Below, piece after piece: positions 34,910 through 43,287 of a stretch of 64,000 nt of DNA. Made by a program: the position numbers and the translations under genes. The stretch lies in NCBI RefSeq assembly GCF_024808665.1, contig NZ_JANUBZ010000003.1, positions 382,426-446,425 on the forward strand. The letters are read 5' to 3'. The DNA comes from Mucilaginibacter empetricola (GTDB taxonomy: Bacteria; Bacteroidota; Bacteroidia; Sphingobacteriales; Sphingobacteriaceae). Positions within the stretch are counted from its first letter, which is position 1; the number at the start of each line of letters is the position of its first letter. The notes below the pieces were generated by a model, which saw only the letters and a list, made by a program, of their open reading frames with translations, did no database searches and was not told the origin of the DNA.

Positions 34910-37330
34910 ATGATAAAAAATTATTTAAAAATTGCCTGGCGAAACATCATTCGTCATAAAACTTACTCGGCTATTAATGTAGTTGGGTTAACAATAGGTA
35001 TTGCGGCCTGTTTACTTATTTTCTTAATTATTCAATTCGAGTTGAGTTATGATACTTTTCAGCCCAACTATAAAAACATCTATCATATTGCTACCGAGCA
35101 AATGAGCGAGAGTGGCATTGACTATAATCCAGGTGTTGGCATACCGGCTACTGAAGCCTTAAGACTTGAGTTCCCCAAAGCAAAGGTTGCGTCTATTAAT
35201 TCCAGTTATGGCAGCCAGATCACGGTGGCTGATGGCGACGATCTTAAATATACCGGCGGCAAAAAGTTTACCGAAAACGTAGGGGTTGTTTTTATAGAAC
35301 CTCAATTTTTTGACATTTTCAGTTGGAGGTGGTTGGCTGGTAATGCTACTGTGTTGGCTAATCCTAATATGGTTGTATTAGATCAAAGTACGGCCTCTAA
35401 ATATTTTGGCAGCTGGACAAATGCTGTTGGCAAATCCATTAAAATGGATAATTTGATTAATCTGAAAGTTGCCGGCGTAATTGAAGATGCACCTAGTAAT
35501 AGCGATTTTCCATTTAAAGTGCTGGTATCACACATCACTTGGAAGAATTATCCTAAAGACTACAATTATTCCACAGATTGGGGATTACTCAGCAGCAATC
35601 ACCAGGTTTTTATGCTTTTTCCTGATCATACCGGGCTGCAAGATATTGATGCGCAATTAAAAAGGGTAACAATTAAGTACTATAAATCAGGGCTTAAACA
35701 CCATCTTATTGTTGCTCAGCCATTGTCATTAATGCATTTTGATACCATATTTGGCAACACACTAGGCGACCACATCACTACCAAAGCAACACTGCGCACC
35801 TTATTTTTCATTGCCATTTTAATTATTGTAATGGCCTCTATTAACTTTATTAATCTTTCTACTGCTCAATCTGTTGGGAGGTCAAAAGAGGTAGGTATCC
35901 GTAAGGTATTGGGCAGCAGCAGGAAACAACTGGCGGTGCAGGTAATAGGTGAAACTGCCTTTATTGTTATTGGAGCAACCCTTTTGGCTATTCTGGTTGG
36001 CAAATTAAGTATGCCTTATTTAAAAAATATTGCCAGCGTTCCTGATGATATCAATTTACTAAATGGCGGCAGTGTAATTTTCTTAGCTCTTACTGCAATT
36101 GTGGTAATCATTCTTTCGGGTATTTACCCGGCTCTGATAGTGTCTGGTTTCAAACCTGTTTTGGCGCTTAAAAACAAAATTACGGCTGCCTCCATTGGTG
36201 GTATTTCGCTAAGGCGTACACTCGTAATAACTCAATTTGCTATATCTCAGCTATTAATCATCGGCACGGTGGTGGCCGTTAGTCAGATGGATTTTGTAAA
36301 CAAAGCCGATTTGGGCTTCAACAAAAATGCTGTGCTAATGCTGCCGGGATATACCGATAGTATCAGCCTTAAAAAAATGCAATCGTTTAAACAACAGGTT
36401 TTGCAAAACCCAGCTGTGCAGTCGGTTAGTTTTAACAGCGATGCGCCATCATCTGATAATAACTCAGCCGAAAATTTTAATTTCAATCACTCCGCAAAAG
36501 ACCCTGGATTTCCAACTTTTGTTAAAATTGGAGATGCGGATTATTTTAAAACGTTTGGTTTGCGCTTTACGGCGGGCAAGGGATACGAGGTTAGCGATAC
36601 CATGCGTCAGGCGGTTGTAAATCAAACACTATTGCGCAAACTGGGTGTTCTGCACGATGAGGATGCTGTTGGTAAAACCATTAGCCTGGGTGGCGGATCA
36701 TGGGCAACAATTACCGGTGTGGTAGAAGATTTTAAAACAAATTCTTTACGGGAAGCTGTAAAGCCAATTGTTATTTATCCATTAAAAAAATACGAATCAC
36801 AGGCAGCCGTAAAAATAAAATCTAACAACTTGGTAAAAACTGTTACAGGTATTCAGTCACTTTGGGAAAAAACCTATCCCGAGTATGCATACAATGGCTT
36901 TTTCCTTAATGAATCAATAGCCAAATTTTACAAACAAGAAAACCAGTTAGCATTGGTTTATAAAATATTTGCCTTCATTGCCATATTTATTTCATGCCTT
37001 GGCTTGTACGGCCTGGTATCATTTATGGCCGTGCAAAGAACAAAAGAAGTTGGTGTACGCAAGGTTTTAGGTGCATCGGTAAGCAGCATAGTTTTATTAT
37101 TCTCTAAGGAGTTTGTTGTGCTGATCATTATATCCTGCGTAATCGCCATGCCGGCCGCTTATTACATTATGACGGGTTGGCTGCAGAATTTTGCCTATCG
37201 TATATCATTAAATATATGGGTTTTTGTACTATCTGTTATCATTTCGGTGGTAATAGCCTGGCTAACCGTAAGCTATAAAGCAATCAAAGCGGCTACTGTG
37301 AATCCTGTAAAAAGCCTGAGAAGCGAATAG
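34910..37330 (+). CDS. ABC permease 9
   Basis: An 806-residue paralogue, first gene of the third permease block, just after repeat site D. It groups with permease 3, not with its neighbours (NFINLSTAQ, TQFAISQLLI, LGLYGLVSF). Coupling loops are GRSKEVGVRKVLGSS and QRTKEVGVRKVLGAS; the tail is NPVKSLRSE. The first periplasmic domain departs most from the others (HIATEQMSESGIDYNPGVGI), where most have YRV after the first helix. Its relatedness to a distant array member suggests that blocks were duplicated and rearranged rather than built by simple stepwise tandem copying. Confidence 0.92.
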   Translation: MIKNYLKIAWRNIIRHKTYSAINVVGLTIGIAACLLIFLIIQFELSYDTFQPNYKNIYHIATEQMSESGIDYNPGVGIPATEALRLEFPKAKVASINSSYGSQITVADGDDLKYTGGKKFTENVGVVFIEPQFFDIFSWRWLAGNATVLANPNMVVLDQSTASKYFGSWTNAVGKSIKMDNLINLKVAGVIEDAPSNSDFPFKVLVSHITWKNYPKDYNYSTDWGLLSSNHQVFMLFPDHTGLQDIDAQLKRVTIKYYKSGLKHHLIVAQPLSLMHFDTIFGNTLGDHITTKATLRTLFFIAILIIVMASINFINLSTAQSVGRSKEVGIRKVLGSSRKQLAVQVIGETAFIVIGATLLAILVGKLSMPYLKNIASVPDDINLLNGGSVIFLALTAIVVIILSGIYPALIVSGFKPVLALKNKITAASIGGISLRRTLVITQFAISQLLIIGTVVAVSQMDFVNKADLGFNKNAVLMLPGYTDSISLKKMQSFKQQVLQNPAVQSVSFNSDAPSSDNNSAENFNFNHSAKDPGFPTFVKIGDADYFKTFGLRFTAGKGYEVSDTMRQAVVNQTLLRKLGVLHDEDAVGKTISLGGGSWATITGVVEDFKTNSLREAVKPIVIYPLKKYESQAAVKIKSNNLVKTVTGIQSLWEKTYPEYAYNGFFLNESIAKFYKQENQLALVYKIFAFIAIFISCLGLYGLVSFMAVQRTKEVGVRKVLGASVSSIVLLFSKEFVVLIIISCVIAMPAAYYIMTGWLQNFAYRISLNIWVFVLSVIISVVIAWLTVSYKAIKAATVNPVKSLRSE

Positions 37331-37405
37331 GCTAATTATCGGTTGGAGGATTAGGTAGGTTTATTAGAATACAGATGAAAAATTGAACCAATGAATTAAA
37401 TTATC

Positions 37406-39772
37406 ATGATAAAAAATTACATTAAAACCACCCTGCGCAGTTTGTTAAAGAACCGCGCATTTAGTTTTTTAAATATCGTCGGCCTTGCGATAGGTATTGC
37501 GTGTGCTTCGTTAATTTTTTTATGGGTGCAAGACGAGCTTACCTATAATCAAAACTTTAAGAAGCACGACAATTTATATACCATTTACGAAAATCAAACT
37601 TACGAAGGTAAAGTAAGCACTTTTCATGCTACCCCTGGGCCCATGGCCAAAGTGTTGAAAGCTGAAATACCCGGTATAAAACGGGTGGCAAGAACAACAG
37701 GGAGCGACGGTGACGAACTTTTTGCCCTTGGCGATAAAACAATTACCGAAAAGGGCAGGTTTGCTGATGCTGAACTGCTTCCGATGCTTAATTTACCCTT
37801 TGTTAAAGGGAATGCTGCAAATCCATTGCAGCAATTACATTCTGTTGTGATAAGTGAAAAAATGGCAGCAAAGTTTTTTGGCGATGCAGATCCTATTGGC
37901 AAAACATTAAAGGTAAACAACGAACAGGAGTATATTGTTACCGCGGTTTTTAAAGATTTGCCCAAGAATTCGACTTTTCAATTTCAATGGTTGTCGCCAA
38001 TGGCTAACGTTGACCATAAACAGCCCTGGATGGATAATTGGGGTGCCAATTGGACCCGTACTTTTGTCGAATTGGAACCATCTGCAAACGTGGCTTCAAT
38101 TAATAGGAAATTGAGTCATTTTATTGCTGATAAAAAAAGGGATAATGATAAAACCGCCTGTTTCTTGTTTGCGATGAACGACTGGAACCTTCATGACAAT
38201 TTTGTAGATGGTAAAATGAGTGGCGGTCGCATACAATATGTCAACATATTCTCCTTTATAGCCTTTATAATTTTATTGATTGCGTGCATCAATTTCATGA
38301 ATTTATCAACTGCGCGATCTGAACAACGGGCTAAGGAAGTTGGGGTACGAAAAGTGATGGGTGCCGGCAAGGGCAAGTTAATTGGACAGTTTATTAGTGA
38401 GGCTATTATCATGTCATTTATTGCGGTGTTGATAGCCATTGGAATGATTTACCTGGCGCTGCCATCATTTAACAATATGGTGCAAAAAGATTTAACCGCA
38501 GATATTTTTGCACCCGCACACTTAATATACCTGGCTGGTATAAGCCTTATTACGGGTTTACTTGCAGGTAGTTATCCGGCATTTTATCTTTCTTCATTTA
38601 ACCCGATAGCTGTTTTAAAGAATATAAAAATAAAATCTGCTACAGGTACCGGTTTTATCAGGCAGGGCCTGGTAGTAGTTCAGTTTTCGGTATCAATAAT
38701 ATTGATCATCGGAACAATTATTATTTATCAGCAAATACAGTTTGTAAAAAACCGTCAGCTGGGTTTTGCAAAAAGTAACTTAATTTATATTAATCTGCAA
38801 GGTAAACAGGTTGACCAATTTCCGGCTATTTATAATGACCTTAAACAAACAGGTGTGGTTGAAGATGCATCACTAAGTGATAACCCCGCTTTACAGATTG
38901 GCAGCAATACCGATAATTATTCGTGGGATGGGAAAGATGCCATTAAAAATCCACTCATCTCCTGGCAAAACGTAAGCCCGCAATTTATATCAACTATGGG
39001 TATGAAGCTCGTTGCGGGCCGGGATTTTTATCGCGAAGCTGCTGTAGATAGCAATAGTGTGATTATTAATGAAGCTTTTGCAAAACAAATGGGCAAAGAA
39101 GGTAAAGTAGGCGGAATTATAAGAGATGGAGGGAAGAAAGCATTCACCATAAGGGGAATTGTTAAGGATTTTCTTTACAACGATATGTATGCAAAAGCCG
39201 GGCCGCTTTTGCTTTACTGTCACCCTGCTGGTACCGGAGTTTTAAGCATCCGTTTTAAAGCCGGTGTGAATTTACAGTCAGCGTTGGTAAAAGCGGGGGC
39301 GGTTATAAAGGCCGATAGTCCGGGCTATCCTTTTGAATACCAGTTTACTGATGATGATTTTAACCGGTTGTTCAAAACTGAAACTTTAACCGGCACACTT
39401 GCAGGGGTTTTTGCATCGCTGGCCATTTTTATTTCGTGTTTGGGTCTATTCGGGCTTGCGGCCTATACCGCTGAGCGCCGCATAAAAGAAATTGGCATAC
39501 GGAAAGTACTTGGTGCTTCGGTTTCGGGCCTTGCCGGCTTATTGTCAAAAGACTTTTTGAAGTTAGTGGGCCTGTCATGCATTATTGCTTTCCCGGTTGC
39601 ATGGTTCTTTATAAATAACTGGCTGCGCAGTTACGAGTATCGCGTAACTATAAATTGGTTGATATTTTTAATATCCGGCGTTGTGGCAATTGTCATCGCG
39701 CTGGCTACCGTAAGTTTTCAGGCTATCAAGGCTGCCTTAATGAACCCGGTTAGGAGTTTGCGCAGCGAATAG
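37406..39772 (+). CDS. ABC permease 10
   Basis: A 788-residue paralogue, 75 bp after permease 9. Coupling loop 1 is QRAKEVGVRKVMGAG; loop 2, RRIKEIGIRKVLGAS, is preceded by TAE rather than the usual aromatic or small residues. The tail NPVRSLRSE has Arg for Lys. The first periplasmic domain starts LYTIYENQTYEGKVSTFHAT, a form seen in many stand-alone Bacteroidota permeases of this family. The upstream spacer ends with TTGAACCAATGAATTAAA, a variant of the word found before permeases 3 and 11. Confidence 0.92.
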   Translation: MIKNYIKTTLRSLLKNRAFSFLNIVGLAIGIACASLIFLWVQDELTYNQNFKKHDNLYTIYENQTYEGKVSTFHATPGPMAKVLKAEIPGIKRVARTTGSDGDELFALGDKTITEKGRFADAELLPMLNLPFVKGNAANPLQQLHSVVISEKMAAKFFGDADPIGKTLKVNNEQEYIVTAVFKDLPKNSTFQFQWLSPMANVDHKQPWMDNWGANWTRTFVELEPSANVASINRKLSHFIADKKRDNDKTACFLFAMNDWNLHDNFVDGKMSGGRIQYVNIFSFIAFIILLIACINFMNLSTARSEQRAKEVGVRKVMGAGKGKLIGQFISEAIIMSFIAVLIAIGMIYLALPSFNNMVQKDLTADIFAPAHLIYLAGISLITGLLAGSYPAFYLSSFNPIAVLKNIKIKSATGTGFIRQGLVVVQFSVSIILIIGTIIIYQQIQFVKNRQLGFAKSNLIYINLQGKQVDQFPAIYNDLKQTGVVEDASLSDNPALQIGSNTDNYSWDGKDAIKNPLISWQNVSPQFISTMGMKLVAGRDFYREAAVDSNSVIINEAFAKQMGKEGKVGGIIRDGGKKAFTIRGIVKDFLYNDMYAKAGPLLLYCHPAGTGVLSIRFKAGVNLQSALVKAGAVIKADSPGYPFEYQFTDDDFNRLFKTETLTGTLAGVFASLAIFISCLGLFGLAAYTAERRIKEIGIRKVLGASVSGLAGLLSKDFLKLVGLSCIIAFPVAWFFINNWLRSYEYRVTINWLIFLISGVVAIVIALATVSFQAIKAALMNPVRSLRSE

Positions 39773-39838
39773 TGTGGTTGGCGATTGGAGTTTGAGATCG
39801 CTGAAAATTACTTACGGACACTTAATAACAGCCGTTCT

Positions 39839-39878
39839 ACCAATAAACTAATGAACAATTGAACCAATAAACTAATTG
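39839..39878 (+). repeat. Degenerate CCAATAAA/CTAATGAA leader repeats
   Basis: The leader of permease 11 contains CCAATAAACTAATGAACA and, after TTGAA, CCAATAAACTAATT: three or four imperfect copies of an 8-9-nt word. Related words precede permeases 2, 3, 6 and 10. They may be low-complexity leaders that replace a Shine-Dalgarno sequence, which is weak or absent here. Confidence 0.4.
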
Positions 39879-39881
39879 GCT

Positions 39882-42281
39882 ATGATTAAAAATTATTTAA
39901 AAATTGCGTGGCGCAACATTTGGAAAAACAAGGTTTTTTCGGCGATTAATATCATTGGGTTATCCGTAGGGATGGCGGCTTGTATTGTTATTATGTTGTT
40001 TGTATCGTATGAAAAAAGCTTCGATAATTTCCACACTAAAAATATATACCGTTTAAACGAGGTGCAAACTGTGGGTAGTCAAGGCACCACTCAAAAGGTG
40101 GCATTGTCCATGTTTCCGATGGGGCCAACGTTAAAACAGGATTTTCCCGAAATAAAAAACTTTACGCGGATACATTGGGATGGGAAGTATCAGTTAACAC
40201 TTAACAATAAAAAGGTGTTTCTGCCGCAGGTGTTTTTTGTTGATTCTACCTTTCTTAAAATGTTTGATTTTAAGGTAATTAAAGGCGAAAGCACAACTGC
40301 ACTGCTGAAACCGCACACAGCAGTGATTACCGAAGAAACGGCGAAAAAGTTATTTGGCGATGCCGACCCCATAGGTAAAACAATAACCCATTACGGGGAT
40401 GATACCGTGTCATTTGTAGTAACGGGAATAATGGCAAATGTTCCTAAAAACTCGCAGTTACAATTTGACGCGCTGTTTTCTTTTAGTAGTATTTATAAAC
40501 CCTGGATGTTTACTAACTGGGGCGGTAACTGGTTAAATACTTATGTAGAACTTGCTCCCGGTACAAATGCGGCAACGTTAGATAAAAAGTTCCCCGCTTA
40601 CCTAAAAAAGTATATGAAAGGTGATGGTTGGAAATACACACAGCTGTTTGTTTTGCCATTTAAAGATATACACGCAAATTCTGCAGATATCGGGCTGGAT
40701 TATATCAACTACCAAAAGTTTGATAAAAAATCAACCAATTTATTTGCCATTATTGCACTTATCGTATTGGTGATAGCCTGCGTTAACTTTGTGAACCTGT
40801 CAACCGCCCGATCGGCCGAAAGAGCCAAGGAAGTGGGTATCCGTAAATCAATAGGGGCCTATCGTTTTCAATTGGCCTCGCAATTTATTGGAGAAACGGT
40901 GTTAGTGTCGTTTATGGCGTTATTGCTTGCTTTAATAATAGTTGAACTAACCATTCCGTATATAAACAATCTGAGCGAAAGGGATATTTCTTTCAATGTT
41001 TTCGGTAGTATTTATCCGGTGCTTACTGTTTTATTGGGCACTGTGTTTATTGGTTTATTGTCGGGCATTTATCCGGCTATTTATTTGTCATCGTTTAAAG
41101 CGGTGCGCGTTTTAAAAGGATCAATACAAATAGGTAAAAACAAAAGCTTATTAAGAAATATTTTGGTTGTTGTGCAGTTTTCAAGCGCCATTTTCCTGAT
41201 GATAGCCACCGCTTTTGTATTAAGGCAACTAAATTTCATGCAAAAACAAGATCCCGGATATAACCGCGATCAGATTGTCAATATCCCACTGGATGGTGTC
41301 ACCACGAAGAAATATGACCTGTTTAAAAAAGAACTCTTAAACAGTAATTTAATTTCAGGGGTTACTGCTTCGCAGGATATTTTGGGAAGTCATTTAGATC
41401 AAACAGGGGTAACTTTTAAACCAGCCAATGGGCCGAAACAGGATTTGGGTACAACGCTACTGGTGGTTGATACCAATTACCTCAATTTATATAAAATTAA
41501 ACTGGCCGCAGGTAAAAACTTCTCGAGCGATAAAATGCCCGATGGCAGGCAGTTTATTGTTAATGAAGCATTGGCTAAAGAGTTATTAAAAGATCACCCT
41601 AAAGCGCCTTTATCATCATTGGTAGGGCAACAATTTGGTTTTGATACCTTGGGAACTATTGTGGGGGTAGCCAAAAACTTCAATTTTAACTCTCTGCAAT
41701 ACAAAATAGAACCCATGTTTTTGGTAAGTTCGTTGCATTGGGGGTTCAGGGATATATCCGTTAAGGTAAACGGCAATAATACTGCAGCTGCAATTGCTTT
41801 TATTAAATCAACCTGGGACAGCGTTTATCCTGATTACCCTCTTGAATACCAGTTTTTAGATGACCATTTTAACGAGGTTTATAAAGCAGATAATCAGGTA
41901 AGCCAAATCGTGGGAATTTTGGCCGGGCTTGCTATTTTTATCTCCTGTTTAGGGTTGTTCGGACTGGCATCGCATGCGGCTCAAAAAAGAATAAAAGAAA
42001 TAGGCGTACGCAAAGTATTGGGAGCTTCGGTACAAAATATCACTTTACTACTTTCCAGCAATTTCCTCAAACTTGTTTTAATAGCCAACCTTATAGCATG
42101 GCCTGTTGCATGGTTTTTTATGCATAAATGGCTTCAGACTTTTGCCTATCATGTCAATATTCAATGGTGGATATTTTTACTTTCAGGCATCGTTTCTATA
42201 CTCATTGCATTCCTCACCGTAAGTTATCAGTCAGTTAAAGCAGCTATTGCCAACCCGGTAAAAAGTTTAAGAAGCGAATGA
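39882..42281 (+). CDS. ABC permease 11
   Basis: A 799-residue paralogue, the last of the array. ATG 39882 gives the family start MIKNYLKIAWRNIWKN; an in-frame TTG at 39876 would only add two residues. Coupling loop 1, ERAKEVGIRKSIGAY, has Ser in place of the usual Val; loop 2, KRIKEIGVRKVLGAS, resembles that of permease 10. The tail is NPVKSLRSE. The first periplasmic domain has NEVQTVGSQGTTQKVALS and a long acidic-poor insertion before KYMKGDGWKYTQLFVLP. It is followed by a hairpin and then repeat site C, so it ends the third permease block. Confidence 0.92.
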   Translation: MIKNYLKIAWRNIWKNKVFSAINIIGLSVGMAACIVIMLFVSYEKSFDNFHTKNIYRLNEVQTVGSQGTTQKVALSMFPMGPTLKQDFPEIKNFTRIHWDGKYQLTLNNKKVFLPQVFFVDSTFLKMFDFKVIKGESTTALLKPHTAVITEETAKKLFGDADPIGKTITHYGDDTVSFVVTGIMANVPKNSQLQFDALFSFSSIYKPWMFTNWGGNWLNTYVELAPGTNAATLDKKFPAYLKKYMKGDGWKYTQLFVLPFKDIHANSADIGLDYINYQKFDKKSTNLFAIIALIVLVIACVNFVNLSTARSAERAKEVGIRKSIGAYRFQLASQFIGETVLVSFMALLLALIIVELTIPYINNLSERDISFNVFGSIYPVLTVLLGTVFIGLLSGIYPAIYLSSFKAVRVLKGSIQIGKNKSLLRNILVVVQFSSAIFLMIATAFVLRQLNFMQKQDPGYNRDQIVNIPLDGVTTKKYDLFKKELLNSNLISGVTASQDILGSHLDQTGVTFKPANGPKQDLGTTLLVVDTNYLNLYKIKLAAGKNFSSDKMPDGRQFIVNEALAKELLKDHPKAPLSSLVGQQFGFDTLGTIVGVAKNFNFNSLQYKIEPMFLVSSLHWGFRDISVKVNGNNTAAAIAFIKSTWDSVYPDYPLEYQFLDDHFNEVYKADNQVSQIVGILAGLAIFISCLGLFGLASHAAQKRIKEIGVRKVLGASVQNITLLLSSNFLKLVLIANLIAWPVAWFFMHKWLQTFAYHVNIQWWIFLLSGIVSILIAFLTVSYQSVKAAIANPVKSLRSE

Positions 42282-42288
42282 TGGCGTG

Positions 42289-42343
42289 GGAGATTAGTTA
42301 GCAGCAATTAGCATAGCGCTTCTCAAATTGCTAACTAATCTCC
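42289..42343 (+). terminator. Hairpin after permease 11
   Basis: A perfect 15-bp stem (GGAGATTAGTTAGCA at 42289-42303 with its complement at 42329-42343). There is no T run, so it may end the message or stabilise its 3' end. It lies 30 bp before repeat site C. Confidence 0.55.
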
Positions 42344-42372
42344 AACCGCTAAACACTAATCACCAATCCCAT

Positions 42373-42482
42373 TGTATCATAACCGTACGCTTCCTGTTAC
42401 GTAAGCGAACAGTAATTGCCTGTTGTTTTATTTATAAGTATCTGATATTTAAGTAGTTGATATTTTGGTATGTTATTGATGC
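42373..42482 (+). promoter_or_regulatory. Enhancer-like repeat (site C) plus sigma-54-like promoter element
   Basis: Third well-conserved copy of the 40-bp repeat, 42373-42412: TGTATCATAACCGTACGC, then CCTGTTACGT, then AAGCGAACAG. The GG of TTTTGGTATG lies at 42467-42468, 94 bp from the repeat start. The region from 42282 to 42583 (302 bp) otherwise holds only the hairpin above and an AT-rich leader of about 90 nt before ATPase 2; I see no small gene in it. Confidence 0.7.
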
Positions 42483-42583
42483 TTTTGTGGGCAAATGAAT
42501 AAGTACAAAACGGAGATTAAAATACTTATTTAATAAATTAGCAACTTAGTAGTTTAATAAATTAATAATTCAAACACACACAC

Positions 42584-43261
42584 ATGTTATCATTACAGCA
42601 TATTTCAAAATACTACCAGGTTGGCGGCAATAAAAATTTTGTATTAAACGATGTTAGCCTCGAAATTGATGAAGGCGAATTCATCTCTATCATGGGTCCC
42701 TCAGGTTCGGGCAAATCAACGCTGTTAAACGTTATCGGCATGCTTGATGAACCATCAGAAGGCTATCATTATTTTGTTGGCAATTCGGTACATCAGCTTA
42801 AAGAAAAACAGCGCTCGGCATTATATAAACAATATATCGGGTTCGTTTTTCAGGCTTATCATTTAATTGATGAGCTTACCGTGTATGAAAACATAGAAAC
42901 CCCTTTAATATACCAGGACTATAAAAGCGGTGAGCGCAAAGCAATGGTTGCTGATATGCTTGATCGTTTTCAGATTGTAGGTAAAAAAGACCTTTTCCCT
43001 GCTCAACTCTCGGGCGGACAACAGCAGCTTGTAGGTATAGCGAGGGCTTTAATAGCCAAACCAAAATTGTTACTGGCAGATGAGCCCACCGGAAACCTTA
43101 ACTCCAAACAAGGAGAGGAAATTATGGAGCTTTTCCGCAAATTGAACAAGGAAGATGGCGTAACCATTATACAGGTAACACATTCCGAAAAAAATGCCGA
43201 ATACGGATCGAGGGTGATTAACCTGTTGGATGGTAAGATTGAATCCTCAAGAAAATTCTGA
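42584..43261 (+). CDS. ABC transporter ATPase 2 with altered D-loop
   Basis: Also 225 residues, aligning with ATPase 1 position for position over the first 190. Walker A GPSGSGKST (38-46), Gln90, LSGGQ (142-146), the Walker B Glu167 and a switch His200 are present. Two sites depart from the consensus: the D-loop reads NLNS (Asn173 for Asp), and the signature continues QQQLVGIARA instead of QQQRVAIARA (Arg149 to Leu, Ala151 to Gly). The D-loop Asp normally helps communication between the two ATP sites, so this subunit may be catalytically biased. It could pair with ATPase 1 as a heterodimer or serve its own permeases. It heads the unit with the TolC-like gene. Confidence 0.93.
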   Translation: MLSLQHISKYYQVGGNKNFVLNDVSLEIDEGEFISIMGPSGSGKSTLLNVIGMLDEPSEGYHYFVGNSVHQLKEKQRSALYKQYIGFVFQAYHLIDELTVYENIETPLIYQDYKSGERKAMVADMLDRFQIVGKKDLFPAQLSGGQQQLVGIARALIAKPKLLLADEPTGNLNSKQGEEIMELFRKLNKEDGVTIIQVTHSEKNAEYGSRVINLLDGKIESSRKF

Positions 43262-43287
43262 ACTATAAAATAATTGTAAACATTAAA

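Noticed and set aside
42282..42583. Small gene in the spacer before ATPase 2
   Set aside because: No open frame with a plausible start; the region is explained by the hairpin, repeat site C and a leader.
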